A program made the position numbers and the translations under genes. Of a stretch of DNA of 64,000 nucleotides, positions 16,946 through 26,233 are shown piece by piece. The DNA is from an uncultured Algibacter sp. GTDB taxonomy: Bacteria > Bacteroidota > Bacteroidia > Flavobacteriales > Flavobacteriaceae. The stretch lies in contig NZ_CANMAU010000007.1 of NCBI RefSeq assembly GCF_947495925.1, forward strand, positions 62,001-126,000. The letters run 5' to 3'. A model generated the notes under the pieces. The model was not told where the DNA came from. It worked only from the letters and a program-made list of their open reading frames with translations, and made no database searches. How positions within the stretch are numbered: position 1 is the first letter of the stretch; each line of letters opens with the position of its first letter.

Positions 16946-19900
16946 TCATTTTCTATAGTTTAACTGTTTTTTTAGCTTCTCATTTTGAACCAGCTTGTTT
17001 CTGTTTGGTTTAGCTTCATCAGAAGACATAGCCAAATAACGATCAAATCTTAAATTTACTTGTTTTTGAATTTTTTGCACCAGCGTGTTCAATGTGGCTT
17101 CGTCTTGATTAAACAATTTCGAAAACCGCTTCTCAGATTTTAGGTAATCTTGAATTTTAATTGATGGCACTTGAGAATCTAATTGAAGAGGATTGCACCC
17201 TTGTGAGGTTCGTCTTGGGTCATTTCTATATAAAATCCACTGTCCCGAATTAACAGCTTCTGTGTGATATTTACTGGGGTGTTTCATATCTATACCGTGG
17301 CCGTCACTTTGGCTATACGCAATAATAATAGAAGGACCATCAAAGCTTTCAGCGGCGTTAAAAGCTTTTAATGTTTGTTCTTGATTGGCGCCAATAGCTA
17401 CCGATGCAACATAAACGTTGTCGTAGGTCATGGCTAAGCGTCCAAGGTCTTTTTTCTGTTTTTGTTTTCCATTAAAAGCAAATTTAGCTTGGGCGCCAAA
17501 TGGTGTTGCTTTTGAAGCTTGCCCTCCAGTATTGTCATAAACTTCATTGTCTAAAACCAAAATGTTAACGTTTTCACCAGAAGCTAATACATGATCGATA
17601 CCACTATAACCTATATCGTATGCCCAACCATCGCCACCAACAATCCAAACACTTTTTTTAACTAAACTGTCTACACAGTTTAGCAATTCTTTGGCTTCTG
17701 ATAACTCAGAATGGACTAATTGAGTTTTTAAAAGTTCTATACGAGCAGCTTGTTCGTTTATTTTAACTTCAGTATTTTGTTTTGAGTTTAATATTTTGTT
17801 AATCAAGTCTGCATTAAAGTTGGTAGATAGCTTTTCTAAAAGCATCGTAGCTACTTTTGCTTGTTGGTCTAAAGACTTTCTAAACCCTAAACCAAATTCA
17901 GCATTATCCTCAAATAAGGAGTTGGACCAAGCAGGACCTTGTCCTTTTTTGTTTTTAGCCCAAGGTGTTGTGGGTAAAGCACCTCCGAAAATTGAACTGG
18001 CTCCGGTTGCATTTGCTATTAATAATCTGTCTCCGAATAATTGAGACATCAATTTTAGATAAGGCGCTTCTCCACAACCTTCAACACCACTTGAATATTT
18101 AAATAAAGGTTCTTGTAATTGTTGTTGACTTACTTTTGAAACATCAATTTTTGTTCTGTCAAATTCTGGAATAGTTTTAAAGTGGTTCCAGTTTTTATTT
18201 TCATCATTTACATCATTTTTGTTAACCAAGGTTAAAGCTTTTACAGAACAAGCATCAACACAATTATTACATCCATTACATTGTTCTGGGTTAATCTGAA
18301 TCGTGTAATTCATTAAATCAAAATCTTCAGAAATGATGTGTTTAAAAGTTTTTGGAACGTCGTTTAGATAAGCATCGTCATACACTTTAATTCTAAGTGC
18401 AGCTTGAGGGCAAGCCATACTACAAGCGCCACATTGTGTGCATAAATCTGTATTCCAATTTGGTAAATAAGTGCTATTTTGAATTGGGTTATATTGCGAT
18501 GTGTTTGTTGGGTATGTACCATCAACTGGTAACATGCTAACAGAGGCTTTGTTGCCTTTGTTTGCTAGTAATTTACCTAAAAGGCTTTCGTTAAACGTCT
18601 TGTCAAATGTTACTGATTCTTTTGTTGCTATGCTTTCAGTAGAAGTATTTACTTGATATATAAATTCATTTAAATTATAGGTTGTTTCATTATAAAATAG
18701 ATTCTTTTTGATAGCTAAAAAGCAAGCGTGAAATTCAGAGATTTTATTGTCTTTTAAAATCTGATTTGCTTTTAGTTCTTCAATATTTACAACAAATACG
18801 TTGATTTGTTTTTCATTGATTAGCTTCTGATTCTTAACCGATAGCGACTGCCAAAATGCTTTGGACGTTTGCGAAGTGTTGATTAAAAGTGTTCCCTTAA
18901 ATTTTAATTTGTGTAATGCGTTGTCGTTTAAAGTGAAGTTTACATTTTGACAGCCAATAAAATCAGTTTCTTCTATTAAATATGGGGCTTTAATTGGTGT
19001 GTTTCCAACTCTTAAATGAGCCGTATTATATGAGTTTGATTTTTTATAATCACATTGTGTGTAGCCTTGAACGAAGGTGTTTTCTTTGTTACCTATAAGT
19101 TTTAAAGTATTTGAAAAACTATCACTTTCATTTTTTTCTTGATAGAAAATAGCTTCATACAAGTTATTTTTCATTTTGATGGCTTCTGAAAAATCTAGGC
19201 TTAAATTTTTAACATCATCATGAATGCCAATGGTGAAGTTGTTTTTAGGATTGTCTAGCTTTAGGTTTTTGTATATGGCGTTTACCATAGATGGTGTAAA
19301 CTCTTTGGAAGATAAGCCATAGCGCCCACCAACTATTTTTGGAAGATTTTTTATTTTTTTATTTTGAAAAGCCTCTGAAATAGACTGAACAACATCTAAA
19401 TATAAGGGCTCGCCTGTGGCTCCTGGTTCTTTGGTTCGGTCTAAAACGGCTATAGATTTTACTGTATTTGGTAAAGTTGCAACAAGGTGTTTTGTACTAA
19501 AAGGTCTAAATAATCTTACTTTAATCAGTCCGTGTTTTTCGCCTTGGTTATTTAATGTGTTTATGGTGGTTTCAATAGTTTCTGTTGACGAAGCCATTGA
19601 AATGATAAGATGTTCTGCTTTAGGGTGACCCGCATAATCAAAGAGATTGTAGACTCTACCAGTTAGGCTAGCGAATAGATTCATTTTATTTTGCACAATA
19701 TCAGGGCACTGATCGTAAAATGTATTTACGGCTTCTCTACTTTGAAAAAACACATCAGGTCCTTGAGATGTACCTCGCAATACAGGATTTTTTGGGTTTA
19801 AAGCACGGGCTTTATGCTTTTTAATATCGTTTTGATTGATTAATGAATGAATAATACCATCGTTAATAGTTTCTATTTTGTTTGTTTCGTGAGAGGTTCT

Positions 19901-20431
19901 AAAGCCATCAAAAAAGTGAATAAAGGGAATAGAAGATTCTAAAGAGGCGGCTTGTGAAATGAGTGCAAAATCATGTGCTTCTTGTACGGAGGCACTTCCC
20001 AGCATAGCATAACCAGACTGGCGTACAGCCATAATATCACTATGGTCTCCAAATACGGAAAGAGCATGAGTTGCAATACTTCTTGTGGCTACATGAATAA
20101 CATTTGGGGTAAGCTCTCCGGCAATTTTGTACATATTAGGTAGCATTAATAATAAGCCTTGCGAAGCTGTAAATGTTGATGATAATGATCCTGTTTGAAG
20201 GGCTCCATGCATAGCCCCTGCTACACCAGACTCACTTTGCATTTGAAAAACAGTTGGTGTATATCCAAAGCTATTAGGTATGTTTTTTGCTTGCCATTGC
20301 TCAACAAGCTCACTCATGTCTGATGCCGGTGTAATGGGATAAATAGGAAAAACTTCATTTGTTTTATAAGCGATATTTGCTACAGCTTGATTGGCCGTTA
20401 AGACGCTATATTTTTGTTTTGAAGTTTTCAT
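16946..20431 (-). CDS. nifJ: Pyruvate:ferredoxin (flavodoxin) oxidoreductase homologue lacking the proximal cluster ligands
   Basis: A 1161-residue one-chain 2-oxoacid oxidoreductase with every PFOR domain: substrate domain (VFPIYPITPASDMSE, MQSESGVAGAMHG, VATRSIATHA), two ferredoxin-type motifs (CTQCGACSMACP and CNGCNNCVDAC), and the thiamine-diphosphate domain (GGDGWAYDIG, NTGGQASKATP). The normal reaction is pyruvate + CoA + oxidised ferredoxin to acetyl-CoA + CO2 + reduced ferredoxin. The proximal [4Fe-4S] ligands are not kept: the four positions read Val783, Cys786, Ala811 and Ser1042. It follows osmC, with a terminator-like hairpin between them. Confidence 0.88.
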   Translation of the reverse strand: MKTSKQKYSVLTANQAVANIAYKTNEVFPIYPITPASDMSELVEQWQAKNIPNSFGYTPTVFQMQSESGVAGAMHGALQTGSLSSTFTASQGLLLMLPNMYKIAGELTPNVIHVATRSIATHALSVFGDHSDIMAVRQSGYAMLGSASVQEAHDFALISQAASLESSIPFIHFFDGFRTSHETNKIETINDGIIHSLINQNDIKKHKARALNPKNPVLRGTSQGPDVFFQSREAVNTFYDQCPDIVQNKMNLFASLTGRVYNLFDYAGHPKAEHLIISMASSTETIETTINTLNNQGEKHGLIKVRLFRPFSTKHLVATLPNTVKSIAVLDRTKEPGATGEPLYLDVVQSISEAFQNKKIKNLPKIVGGRYGLSSKEFTPSMVNAIYKNLKLDNPKNNFTIGIHDDVKNLSLDFSEAIKMKNNLYEAIFYQEKNESDSFSNTLKLIGNKENTFVQGYTQCDYKKSNSYNTAHLRVGNTPIKAPYLIEETDFIGCQNVNFTLNDNALHKLKFKGTLLINTSQTSKAFWQSLSVKNQKLINEKQINVFVVNIEELKANQILKDNKISEFHACFLAIKKNLFYNETTYNLNEFIYQVNTSTESIATKESVTFDKTFNESLLGKLLANKGNKASVSMLPVDGTYPTNTSQYNPIQNSTYLPNWNTDLCTQCGACSMACPQAALRIKVYDDAYLNDVPKTFKHIISEDFDLMNYTIQINPEQCNGCNNCVDACSVKALTLVNKNDVNDENKNWNHFKTIPEFDRTKIDVSKVSQQQLQEPLFKYSSGVEGCGEAPYLKLMSQLFGDRLLIANATGASSIFGGALPTTPWAKNKKGQGPAWSNSLFEDNAEFGLGFRKSLDQQAKVATMLLEKLSTNFNADLINKILNSKQNTEVKINEQAARIELLKTQLVHSELSEAKELLNCVDSLVKKSVWIVGGDGWAYDIGYSGIDHVLASGENVNILVLDNEVYDNTGGQASKATPFGAQAKFAFNGKQKQKKDLGRLAMTYDNVYVASVAIGANQEQTLKAFNAAESFDGPSIIIAYSQSDGHGIDMKHPSKYHTEAVNSGQWILYRNDPRRTSQGCNPLQLDSQVPSIKIQDYLKSEKRFSKLFNQDEATLNTLVQKIQKQVNLRFDRYLAMSSDEAKPNRNKLVQNEKLKKQLNYRK

Positions 20432-20462
20432 AATGCACTGGTGTTGAGGTTAGAATGAAATA

Positions 20463-20498
20463 AAAAAGACTACTCCATCTAGAGCAGTCTTTTTTTTA
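20463..20498 (-). terminator. Terminator or attenuator between osmC and nifJ
   Basis: On the minus strand GACTGCTC and GAGTAGTC pair (one G-U wobble) around a six-base loop, with T-runs on both sides. The wobble pairs only in minus-strand RNA, which fits the gene direction. It would end most osmC transcripts and so limit read-through into nifJ. Confidence 0.7.
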
Positions 20499-20505
20499 TG
20501 AAGTT

Positions 20506-21060
20506 TTACTCTTTTACTATTTCAATTGAAACAGGAGTAGGGTTTGAAATCATATCAAATACAGGAGAGAATTTTGCTAAGTTTTCAAGTTGTTCAGCTG
20601 AGGCATCAGATTTTACTCTAAGCTTGAAGTTGATACCTTCAAAGCCTGGTCTTACTTCAGGGTCTAATCCTAAGAAACCATGTAGGTCACATCCACCTTC
20701 TAAAGTTGAAGAGGCACCTTCAATGTCAATACCGTTTGCAGCAGCATGATAGGTCATGGCGGCAGTTAAACAAGATCCTAAAGCATGCAATACGACCTCT
20801 GGCGGGGTAGGTGCTTTATCATTTCCTAATAACACATTTGGATGGTCGCATTCCATGGTAAAGGTTTCTTGACGAGACTCGTCTTCAGCGCCCACACCGT
20901 AAAAATCTTTAATGCTAGATACGCAATGTCCACCAGTTATCCAGTTGTTTTTTGATCTGAATTGGAATTTTGCTAATTCAGGATTTTGTTGAACTGCTCC
21001 AATAGTTTCTACTAATTGGTCTACGTTTACTCCGTTTTTTACATTTGCTGTTGTAATCAT
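20506..21060 (-). CDS. OsmC family protein
   Basis: A 184-residue protein of the OsmC/Ohr superfamily, whose founding members reduce organic hydroperoxides. The core motif is VLHALGSCLTAAMTYHAAA, with the first redox Cys in GSCL. Where the second Cys sits in classical OsmC, this protein reads FSPVFDMISNPTPV with Ser, so the two-cysteine peroxidase mechanism is doubtful; this fits the wider OsmC-like group of unknown activity. It lies under a -24/-12 promoter and directly downstream of a sigma-54 activator gene. Cytoplasmic. Confidence 0.85.
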   Translation of the reverse strand: MITTANVKNGVNVDQLVETIGAVQQNPELAKFQFRSKNNWITGGHCVSSIKDFYGVGAEDESRQETFTMECDHPNVLLGNDKAPTPPEVVLHALGSCLTAAMTYHAAANGIDIEGASSTLEGGCDLHGFLGLDPEVRPGFEGINFKLRVKSDASAEQLENLAKFSPVFDMISNPTPVSIEIVKE

Positions 21061-21107
21061 TTTTTCTAAAATTTAAATAGTTAAACATTATTGTTTGGTT
21101 GGTTTAA

Positions 21108-21123
21108 AGCTAACGCTGTGCCA
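21108..21123 (-). promoter_or_regulatory. Sigma-54 (-24/-12) promoter of osmC
   Basis: The minus strand reads TGGCACAGCGTTAGCT. It matches the sigma-54 consensus TGGCAC-R-N4-TTGC-W at every fixed position but one (TA for TT), with GG and GC exactly ten bases apart. Transcription would begin near 21097, about 37 bases before the osmC start codon. Confidence 0.8.
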
Positions 21124-21192
21124 AACTATTTAAACAATTGATTATAAGTAAGTTACAATTGTTGTGTAATACGATAAGTGTTACGTAAAATC

Positions 21193-21234
21193 ATTTATTA
21201 ACGAAATATCGTTAATAAATTTACGAAATATCGT
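21193..21234. promoter_or_regulatory. Palindromic upstream activator sites for the osmC promoter
   Basis: Perfect 12-base arms ATTTATTAACGA and TCGTTAATAAAT flank the spacer AATA (21193-21220). A second shorter copy, ACGA-AATA-TCGT, follows at 21223-21234. Both share ACGAAATATCGT with centres 22 bases apart, about two helix turns. They lie 96 to 137 bases upstream of the predicted osmC start, where sigma-54 activators normally bind. Confidence 0.7.
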
Positions 21235-21239
21235 GAGTT

Positions 21240-23084
21240 TTAAATAGGACGTTCTATTTTCAAAGCTTTAATCTTTGAAGCTAATGTAGTAGCAGGTAGT
21301 TGTAATAATTTAGCCGCCCCATTATTGCCGGAAATTTTCCACTTGGTTAACTTTAAAGCTTTTAGGATGTTTTCTTTTTCCAGAGCTATAATTTCTTTAG
21401 AGGTTAGAATATTTTCTTGCGGAAGTTTTGCAACTACGGTATCAGCCATGGATGCATTTGGAATTAGAGCTTGCCAATTTGTAGTTCCGTTTTTCGAAAC
21501 AATTACGGCACGTTCAATCAGATTTTGTAACTCCCTTACATTTCCTGGCCAATTATAGGCGGTAAGTAATGATTTGTCTGTATCGGCTAGGGTTACAACA
21601 GGTTTGTTTAGTTTTTTTGAAAACTGATCAATCATTTCTTGGGCAATCAAAAAAAGATCACGGCCTCTATCACGAAGCGCAGGAACCGCAATAGGAAATA
21701 CGTTTAATCTATAGTATAAATCTTCTCTAAACTTGCCAGTTTTTGAAAATTCAAATAAATCTCGGTGGGTGGCCGCAATAATCCTGACATCAACCTTAAT
21801 GGTTTCAGAACTCCCTACAGGATCAAATTCACCTTCCTGAATAATTCGTAACAGTTTTGGTTGCAGTTCCAATGGCATCTCGCCAATCTCATCTAAAAAA
21901 ATAGTGCCTTTATCGGCTAAAAGAAATCGCCCTTTTCTGCTCGTTGTGGCGCCAGTAAAAGCCCCTTTTTCATGACCAAACAACTCACTCTCTATAAGGT
22001 TTGTTGGTATGGCACCGCAATTTATACGTATTAAGGGTTTATCGTTTCGGTTACTTTCTTTATGAATGGCTCTGGCCACAAGCTCTTTTCCCGTGCCGGT
22101 TTCACCATGTATTAAAACCGTTGCATCAGTTTTGGCAACTTGATGTATTAAGTTTAAAGTATCTTGCATACTTTGGTCCTCGGCAATAATCCCATAGCTA
22201 CTAGTCAGTTCTTTTATTTCTTCCTCTAAATATTCCGTCTGCTTAGTAAGTAAGTTGATTTGATTTTCGGCAATAATACGTTTATCAATATTTCTTAAAA
22301 TAAGCGTGTAAAAGGTTTCGGTTCCTGAGCCATAAGTACTAATTGTACCTTCGTTTAGTGACTCTCCATTATTAGAGCCTATAATTTTCACAACATGAGG
22401 GAGGTATTTGTTTATGGTTTCGCTATCATTTTCATCGTCAACTAAACCTTCTATTAAGGTTGCACTAATCTCATCAAAAAAGAAAAGCACATTACGTTGT
22501 AGGGCGTCATCATTTTCTAATAAGCCATTAGCTGCGGTATTGGTCAGTAAGATTTTAAACTTATTATCAAACATAATAATGGCATCCATGGCTCCATTAA
22601 TTAATCCACTCATTTTAGAATTCGCCAGCTCTATGGCTTTTTTTGAACTCGCTAAATGTTCCTGAATTGTGTCTAGCTCTCTATGTCGTTTTATCATAAC
22701 GGATAAAATTCCCTGAGCAAATCCACTATCATGCGTCATTAAATCTAAAAAATGCTGACGCTCAATTTTCAATACCGCTGTCTTTTCAATTGCCGTAATA
22801 GATGCAGATCGAGTTTCATTATCGATCAAAGCATATTCGCCAAAGCAATCGCCATGACTTAAGGTGTCATATACATGGCTGTTATCATGTACTTTAACTT
22901 TTCCACTTACAATGGCGTACATAGAATTGCCAATATCACCTTTTTTGAAAATGAGTTCATTTTTAATATAAGTCTCTTCCTCTGTATTATCGATAAGATT
23001 CCTAAGTGAAGATTTTGAGACTTCCGAGAAAAACGGGATTTCAGAAAGAAAATCAATATAGTTGTCAGATGATGAATCGGTCAT
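21240..23084 (-). CDS. Sigma-54-dependent activator with cyclic-nucleotide-binding and PAS-like domains
   Basis: A 614-residue regulator. Residues 10-130 form a CRP-type cyclic-nucleotide-binding domain with the phosphate-binding pattern GEYALIDNETRSAS, including its Glu and Arg. A PAS-like segment follows (160-270, AMDAIIMFDNKFKILLTN). The AAA+ domain (310-550) has Walker A GETGTGKE, the sigma-54 contact loop GAFTGA, and Walker B GTIFLDEIGEMP. A Fis-type helix-turn-helix (NNGAAKLLQLPATTLASKI) ends the protein. Its stop codon lies 5 bases from the palindromic sites in front of osmC, so osmC and perhaps nifJ are the likely targets. The signal may be cAMP, possibly from class III cyclases. Confidence 0.9.
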   Translation of the reverse strand: MTDSSSDNYIDFLSEIPFFSEVSKSSLRNLIDNTEEETYIKNELIFKKGDIGNSMYAIVSGKVKVHDNSHVYDTLSHGDCFGEYALIDNETRSASITAIEKTAVLKIERQHFLDLMTHDSGFAQGILSVMIKRHRELDTIQEHLASSKKAIELANSKMSGLINGAMDAIIMFDNKFKILLTNTAANGLLENDDALQRNVLFFFDEISATLIEGLVDDENDSETINKYLPHVVKIIGSNNGESLNEGTISTYGSGTETFYTLILRNIDKRIIAENQINLLTKQTEYLEEEIKELTSSYGIIAEDQSMQDTLNLIHQVAKTDATVLIHGETGTGKELVARAIHKESNRNDKPLIRINCGAIPTNLIESELFGHEKGAFTGATTSRKGRFLLADKGTIFLDEIGEMPLELQPKLLRIIQEGEFDPVGSSETIKVDVRIIAATHRDLFEFSKTGKFREDLYYRLNVFPIAVPALRDRGRDLFLIAQEMIDQFSKKLNKPVVTLADTDKSLLTAYNWPGNVRELQNLIERAVIVSKNGTTNWQALIPNASMADTVVAKLPQENILTSKEIIALEKENILKALKLTKWKISGNNGAAKLLQLPATTLASKIKALKIERPI

Positions 23085-23246
23085 AAAGTAAGTATCATTA
23101 GCTAAAGATATTAATTATTTGAGAAGTTCTTATAGGTAGATCTATTGAAATACCAGATTTACGGAATAAAAATAATCCTAAAAACTTGTAACATTTTCAT
23201 TGTATAATCGTCATATAGGTAAATCAATCAAACAATCATCAAAATC

Positions 23247-23585
23247 ATGAAACAAGATAATCAACTTTTAGTCATTACCCATTTAAGTCAACTCATTACA
23301 TTAGTTATAGGCTTTGGGAGTTTGCTGTTGCCGCTAGTATTGTGGTTAACGCAGAAAGATAAGATATATCAAATGGACATCCACGGTAAAAATATTGTTA
23401 ATTTTCAACTTAGTTTAATCGTGTATTTTATAATTTGTATACCCTTAATTCTATTATTTGGTCTTGGTCTTTTAGGATTTGCAATATTAGGCATTTTAGC
23501 CATAATATTTCCTGTTATTAATGCTATAAGAGCCAGTAGAGGCGAGACCCCATCGTATCCTTTATCTTTTAATTTTATTAGTTAG
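23247..23585 (+). CDS. DUF4870 domain small membrane protein
   Basis: A 112-residue protein with three or four membrane segments, matching the DUF4870 family pattern: LLVITHLSQLITLVIGFGSL, then LVLWLTQKDK, then HGKNIVNFQLSLIVYFIICI and a final INAIRASRGETPSYPLS. Function unknown; inner membrane. It is a single gene between the divergent activator and a terminator. Confidence 0.8.
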   Translation: MKQDNQLLVITHLSQLITLVIGFGSLLLPLVLWLTQKDKIYQMDIHGKNIVNFQLSLIVYFIICIPLILLFGLGLLGFAILGILAIIFPVINAIRASRGETPSYPLSFNFIS

Positions 23586-23610
23586 AATATTTAAAACAAA
23601 AGATAAGCTT

Positions 23611-23636
23611 AAACACTCACTTTTTTAGTGGGTGTT
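23611..23636 (+). terminator. Terminator after the DUF4870 gene
   Basis: Arms AAACACTCAC and GTGGGTGTTT pair (one G-U) around TTTTTTA, with T residues at the end, 26 bases after the stop codon. Confidence 0.65.
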
Positions 23637-23642
23637 TTAATT

Positions 23643-23735
23643 TGGGCGTTACCCTGTCGGGTCAGGCTTTATGCTACAAGTCCTCGTTCGTACCTCACTG
23701 TGGGCTTTCCACTTCAATCCTTAACGTTGTATTTG
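23643..23735. repeat. Flavobacterial dispersed intergenic repeat
   Basis: The stretch runs GGGCGTTACCCTGTCGGGTC through CTACAAGTCCTCG and GGGCTTTCCACTTCAATCC to TTAACG and is richer in G+C than its surroundings. I recognise this pattern as a non-coding repeat common between genes in this family. Related words occur at 4443-4584 and 35084-35195. Confidence 0.55.
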
Positions 23736-23822
23736 CTAGGTTAAGTTTTAAAAGAGAAAGGTGTTATACTTTTGCTAAGTATTCGAAAATAGAACAGTAT
23801 TTACAGCCAACCTTACTTAGAA

Positions 23823-25502
23823 CTAGTTTTTTATGAATTTATATGAATTACCAGCTATTTTTAAGAAGTAAATACCACTTTTTAAATGTTCAAAAGAGAT
23901 ATAATTATTATTTATAACCCCTGTAGAGACTAGCTGTCCTAAATTATTGTAAATTTTGTAGTTCTTATTAATTAGGTTGTCTGTCGAATTTATATACGCT
24001 ATATCTTTTACTGGATTCGGGTGTATGGATTTATTTGAGTAAGCATGTTCTTTGTTTGAAAGTACATTACCAAAATACGTGTCTAGATATGTTAATCTAT
24101 TTGTTAACCAATTTTGAATGTATAGTAAATCGACACTACTAAATGCGTAATTTGAATAGACTATAGATTCTCTTTCATAAATTCTATTTTCTTGCAAAAA
24201 ATTATAATTTTCAGAAATTAAGTCCGATAAATAGTCGTTACTAAAATTATTGTTTCTATAATCAAACCATTTTTTCGCAATAGTGGCTAATATGGCATTA
24301 GGGTCTATGTTCGTTACTCTGGTAAAGAATCCGTTACTCAAAATGTCGTTGGTTATATTTTGATGTTCACCATTCCAGATAGTCCCAAAGCATCCATCTA
24401 AATCCCATGGCACATAAAAGTATGGTTCGTCGGTTTTATATTTTGCAAGGTAAATATTTTTTCCTGTATTGTCGGTTGCTCTAATTAAGTTGAGAAATAA
24501 AAAATAGTCTATATAATTACCCTGATCAAACCTATCCCAAATACTATTTGTAAAATTGGTTTCAGAGGAATTTATAACAAAATCAGTAAACTGGTATAGG
24601 TTTTCCCAATTGGTTATATCGTCTTCTTTAGGATATTTGAATTCATAACCACTCCATATTCTACTTTCATTATCATAATCAGGTAAACTTGAGAAAGTGG
24701 AAGCTCCCCACGAAACACCTTTATAAAGCTCCCCTCTAATTTCGTCCTTATAACTCTTAAGTTTTAATTGTTTCTTGTCGACTTGTTCCAAAAGATTATA
24801 TATGCCATTATAATAACCATTTAAAAACATTTCTACGTACATAACGTTTGCACCAGATTTAGCGTCAGGTTCATCTTCTAGGTAGTATGGGGCATGTATG
24901 TCTAGCCATAATTTGTTGGCAATGTAGCTTCGTAATCTTAAGGGTTCGTTATAAAGCGCATCTAATATCCAATCATCATCAGAACGGAGTTCTCCAAATT
25001 GTACATTATCTGTATCATCTCCTGTCTCATCATCCCAAAACTCAAGATCATACGTCTTCTTTGGATAAGATTGAGAGCTAGCTCCTCTTAGTTCTATTCC
25101 AATATTTGAAATCAACACTTGTTCTGAGTCAGAATAGATGAAATCTGCCAAAACCTTAGGCTCATCAACAATAGTTGTACTAGAATTTATTGAAACAAGG
25201 GGCAGTTGAGTAAAATATAATGTATACTAGGTTAAGGTATTTGGGTCAGTAATCAAATAAGAACGTGAATAATCAATACTATTAGGGATGCTGTTAAAAT
25301 TATAGCCGTGTCCGTTTAAGGTAATAGTTATTTCACTATACACATTAATATTTTCGTAAGTATCAATATTTTCAATTTGGGAAACGATTAATGATTTACT
25401 TTCGTCTATTCCAAAATTATTCTCTGGCACATTAATGGTTAATAATTGTGCAGTAGAAACCTCTGTAAGAATTAAACATATTAGCAACAGGTTTATTTTC
25501 AT
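23823..25502 (-). pseudogene. CotH-like type IX-secreted protein interrupted by one amber codon
   Basis: Two open segments, 25502-25230 and 25226-23823, are in the same reading frame and separated only by TAG at 25229-25227. The upstream part has a signal peptide (MKINLLLICLILTEVSTAQ); the codons after the TAG continue YTLYFTQLPLVSINSS and IVDEPKVLADF, the normal linker to the CotH domain (IELRGASSQSYPKKTYDLEF). The C-terminus is a type IX sorting tail (HPNPVKDIAYINS, LKSGIYFLKI). Joined, it is about 558 residues, like the intact CotH protein at 54979. CotH proteins are atypical kinases in spores; their role in secreted flavobacterial proteins is unclear. Read-through of the TAG cannot be excluded. 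Confidence 0.8.
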
Positions 25503-25798
25503 TTTTTGGTAATTTAAGGGTATGGAAATAATATAATCCGAATACAATTTCGGTAGAAAAATCTTATATAATAAATTTAAACGAATTTAGCTTGTTTTTC
25601 TGATACAGTCAAGTTTAAAGTAAACTGTGCATCTGTTAAATTTTAATTAGGATGCCGATGTAACCGTTAATTATATAAGTTGCTTGTATATGTTTTCAAA
25701 AAGAAAGGAAATTTAGTTCTGGCAGGTTTCGCTTAACGTTTTGTATACAGGCAGTAGTGCATTAATACGTGTTTTATTTGCTACTTTATTTAAAAGGC

Positions 25799-25827
25799 AA
25801 AAACGGTTTGGATAAGTACCCAAACCG
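25799..25827 (-). terminator. Terminator of the tautomerase-SDR-NTF2 operon
   Basis: On the minus strand CGGTTTGG and CCAAACCG pair around an eight-base loop and are followed by TTTTT, 28 bases after the stop of the NTF2-like gene. Beyond it, 25548-25798 has no gene I can support. Confidence 0.75.
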
Positions 25828-25854
25828 CTATTACTTTTAGATAGTGAGTTTTAC

Positions 25855-26226
25855 TTAGTTCACGTGTGTGAATATTTTATTTACAATTTTCCAATGGCTC
25901 CCCATTTTAGTTAGTGATAAATAATCGTAATAATTATAACCTAACATAGGAACGTGTAATTTTACCATTGCAATTTTTCCAATAATATCAATTCCTATGG
26001 TTTTCATTTTGAAATGCTCATTTAAATCTTTGGGGCTTTTTCTATTTTTAACACTCTTGAGGTACTCATTAATATGTTTTGAATAATCAATGCCTTCAAT
26101 ATCTCCATAGATATTAGTGTTTTCATGAAAACAAGTTTCAAGTTTGTTAATGTCTCCATAAAAAATTCCTTCAAAATAGTTAGTTACTAAACTTTCTATT
26201 TCTTTCATATTCTCTTTATACATCAT
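25855..26226 (-). CDS. NTF2/SnoaL-like small protein
   Basis: A 123-residue protein with the cone-shaped NTF2-like fold pattern: an N-terminal helix (IESLVTNYFEGIFYGDINKL), then HENTNIYGDIEG, and late strands KIAMVKLHVPMLGYNYYDYL and HWKIVNKIFTHVN. Such proteins are small enzymes or binding proteins; no catalytic residue can be assigned. It is third in an operon with the SDR (gap of 7 bases) and the tautomerase, so a role in the same small-molecule pathway is likely. Confidence 0.7.
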   Translation of the reverse strand: MMYKENMKEIESLVTNYFEGIFYGDINKLETCFHENTNIYGDIEGIDYSKHINEYLKSVKNRKSPKDLNEHFKMKTIGIDIIGKIAMVKLHVPMLGYNYYDYLSLTKMGSHWKIVNKIFTHVN

Positions 26227-26233
26227 TTGTTTT

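Noticed and set aside
21179-21190. TTACGTAA palindrome near the osmC upstream sites
   Set aside because: Eight bases, AT-rich and single; does not share the ACGAAATATCGT core.
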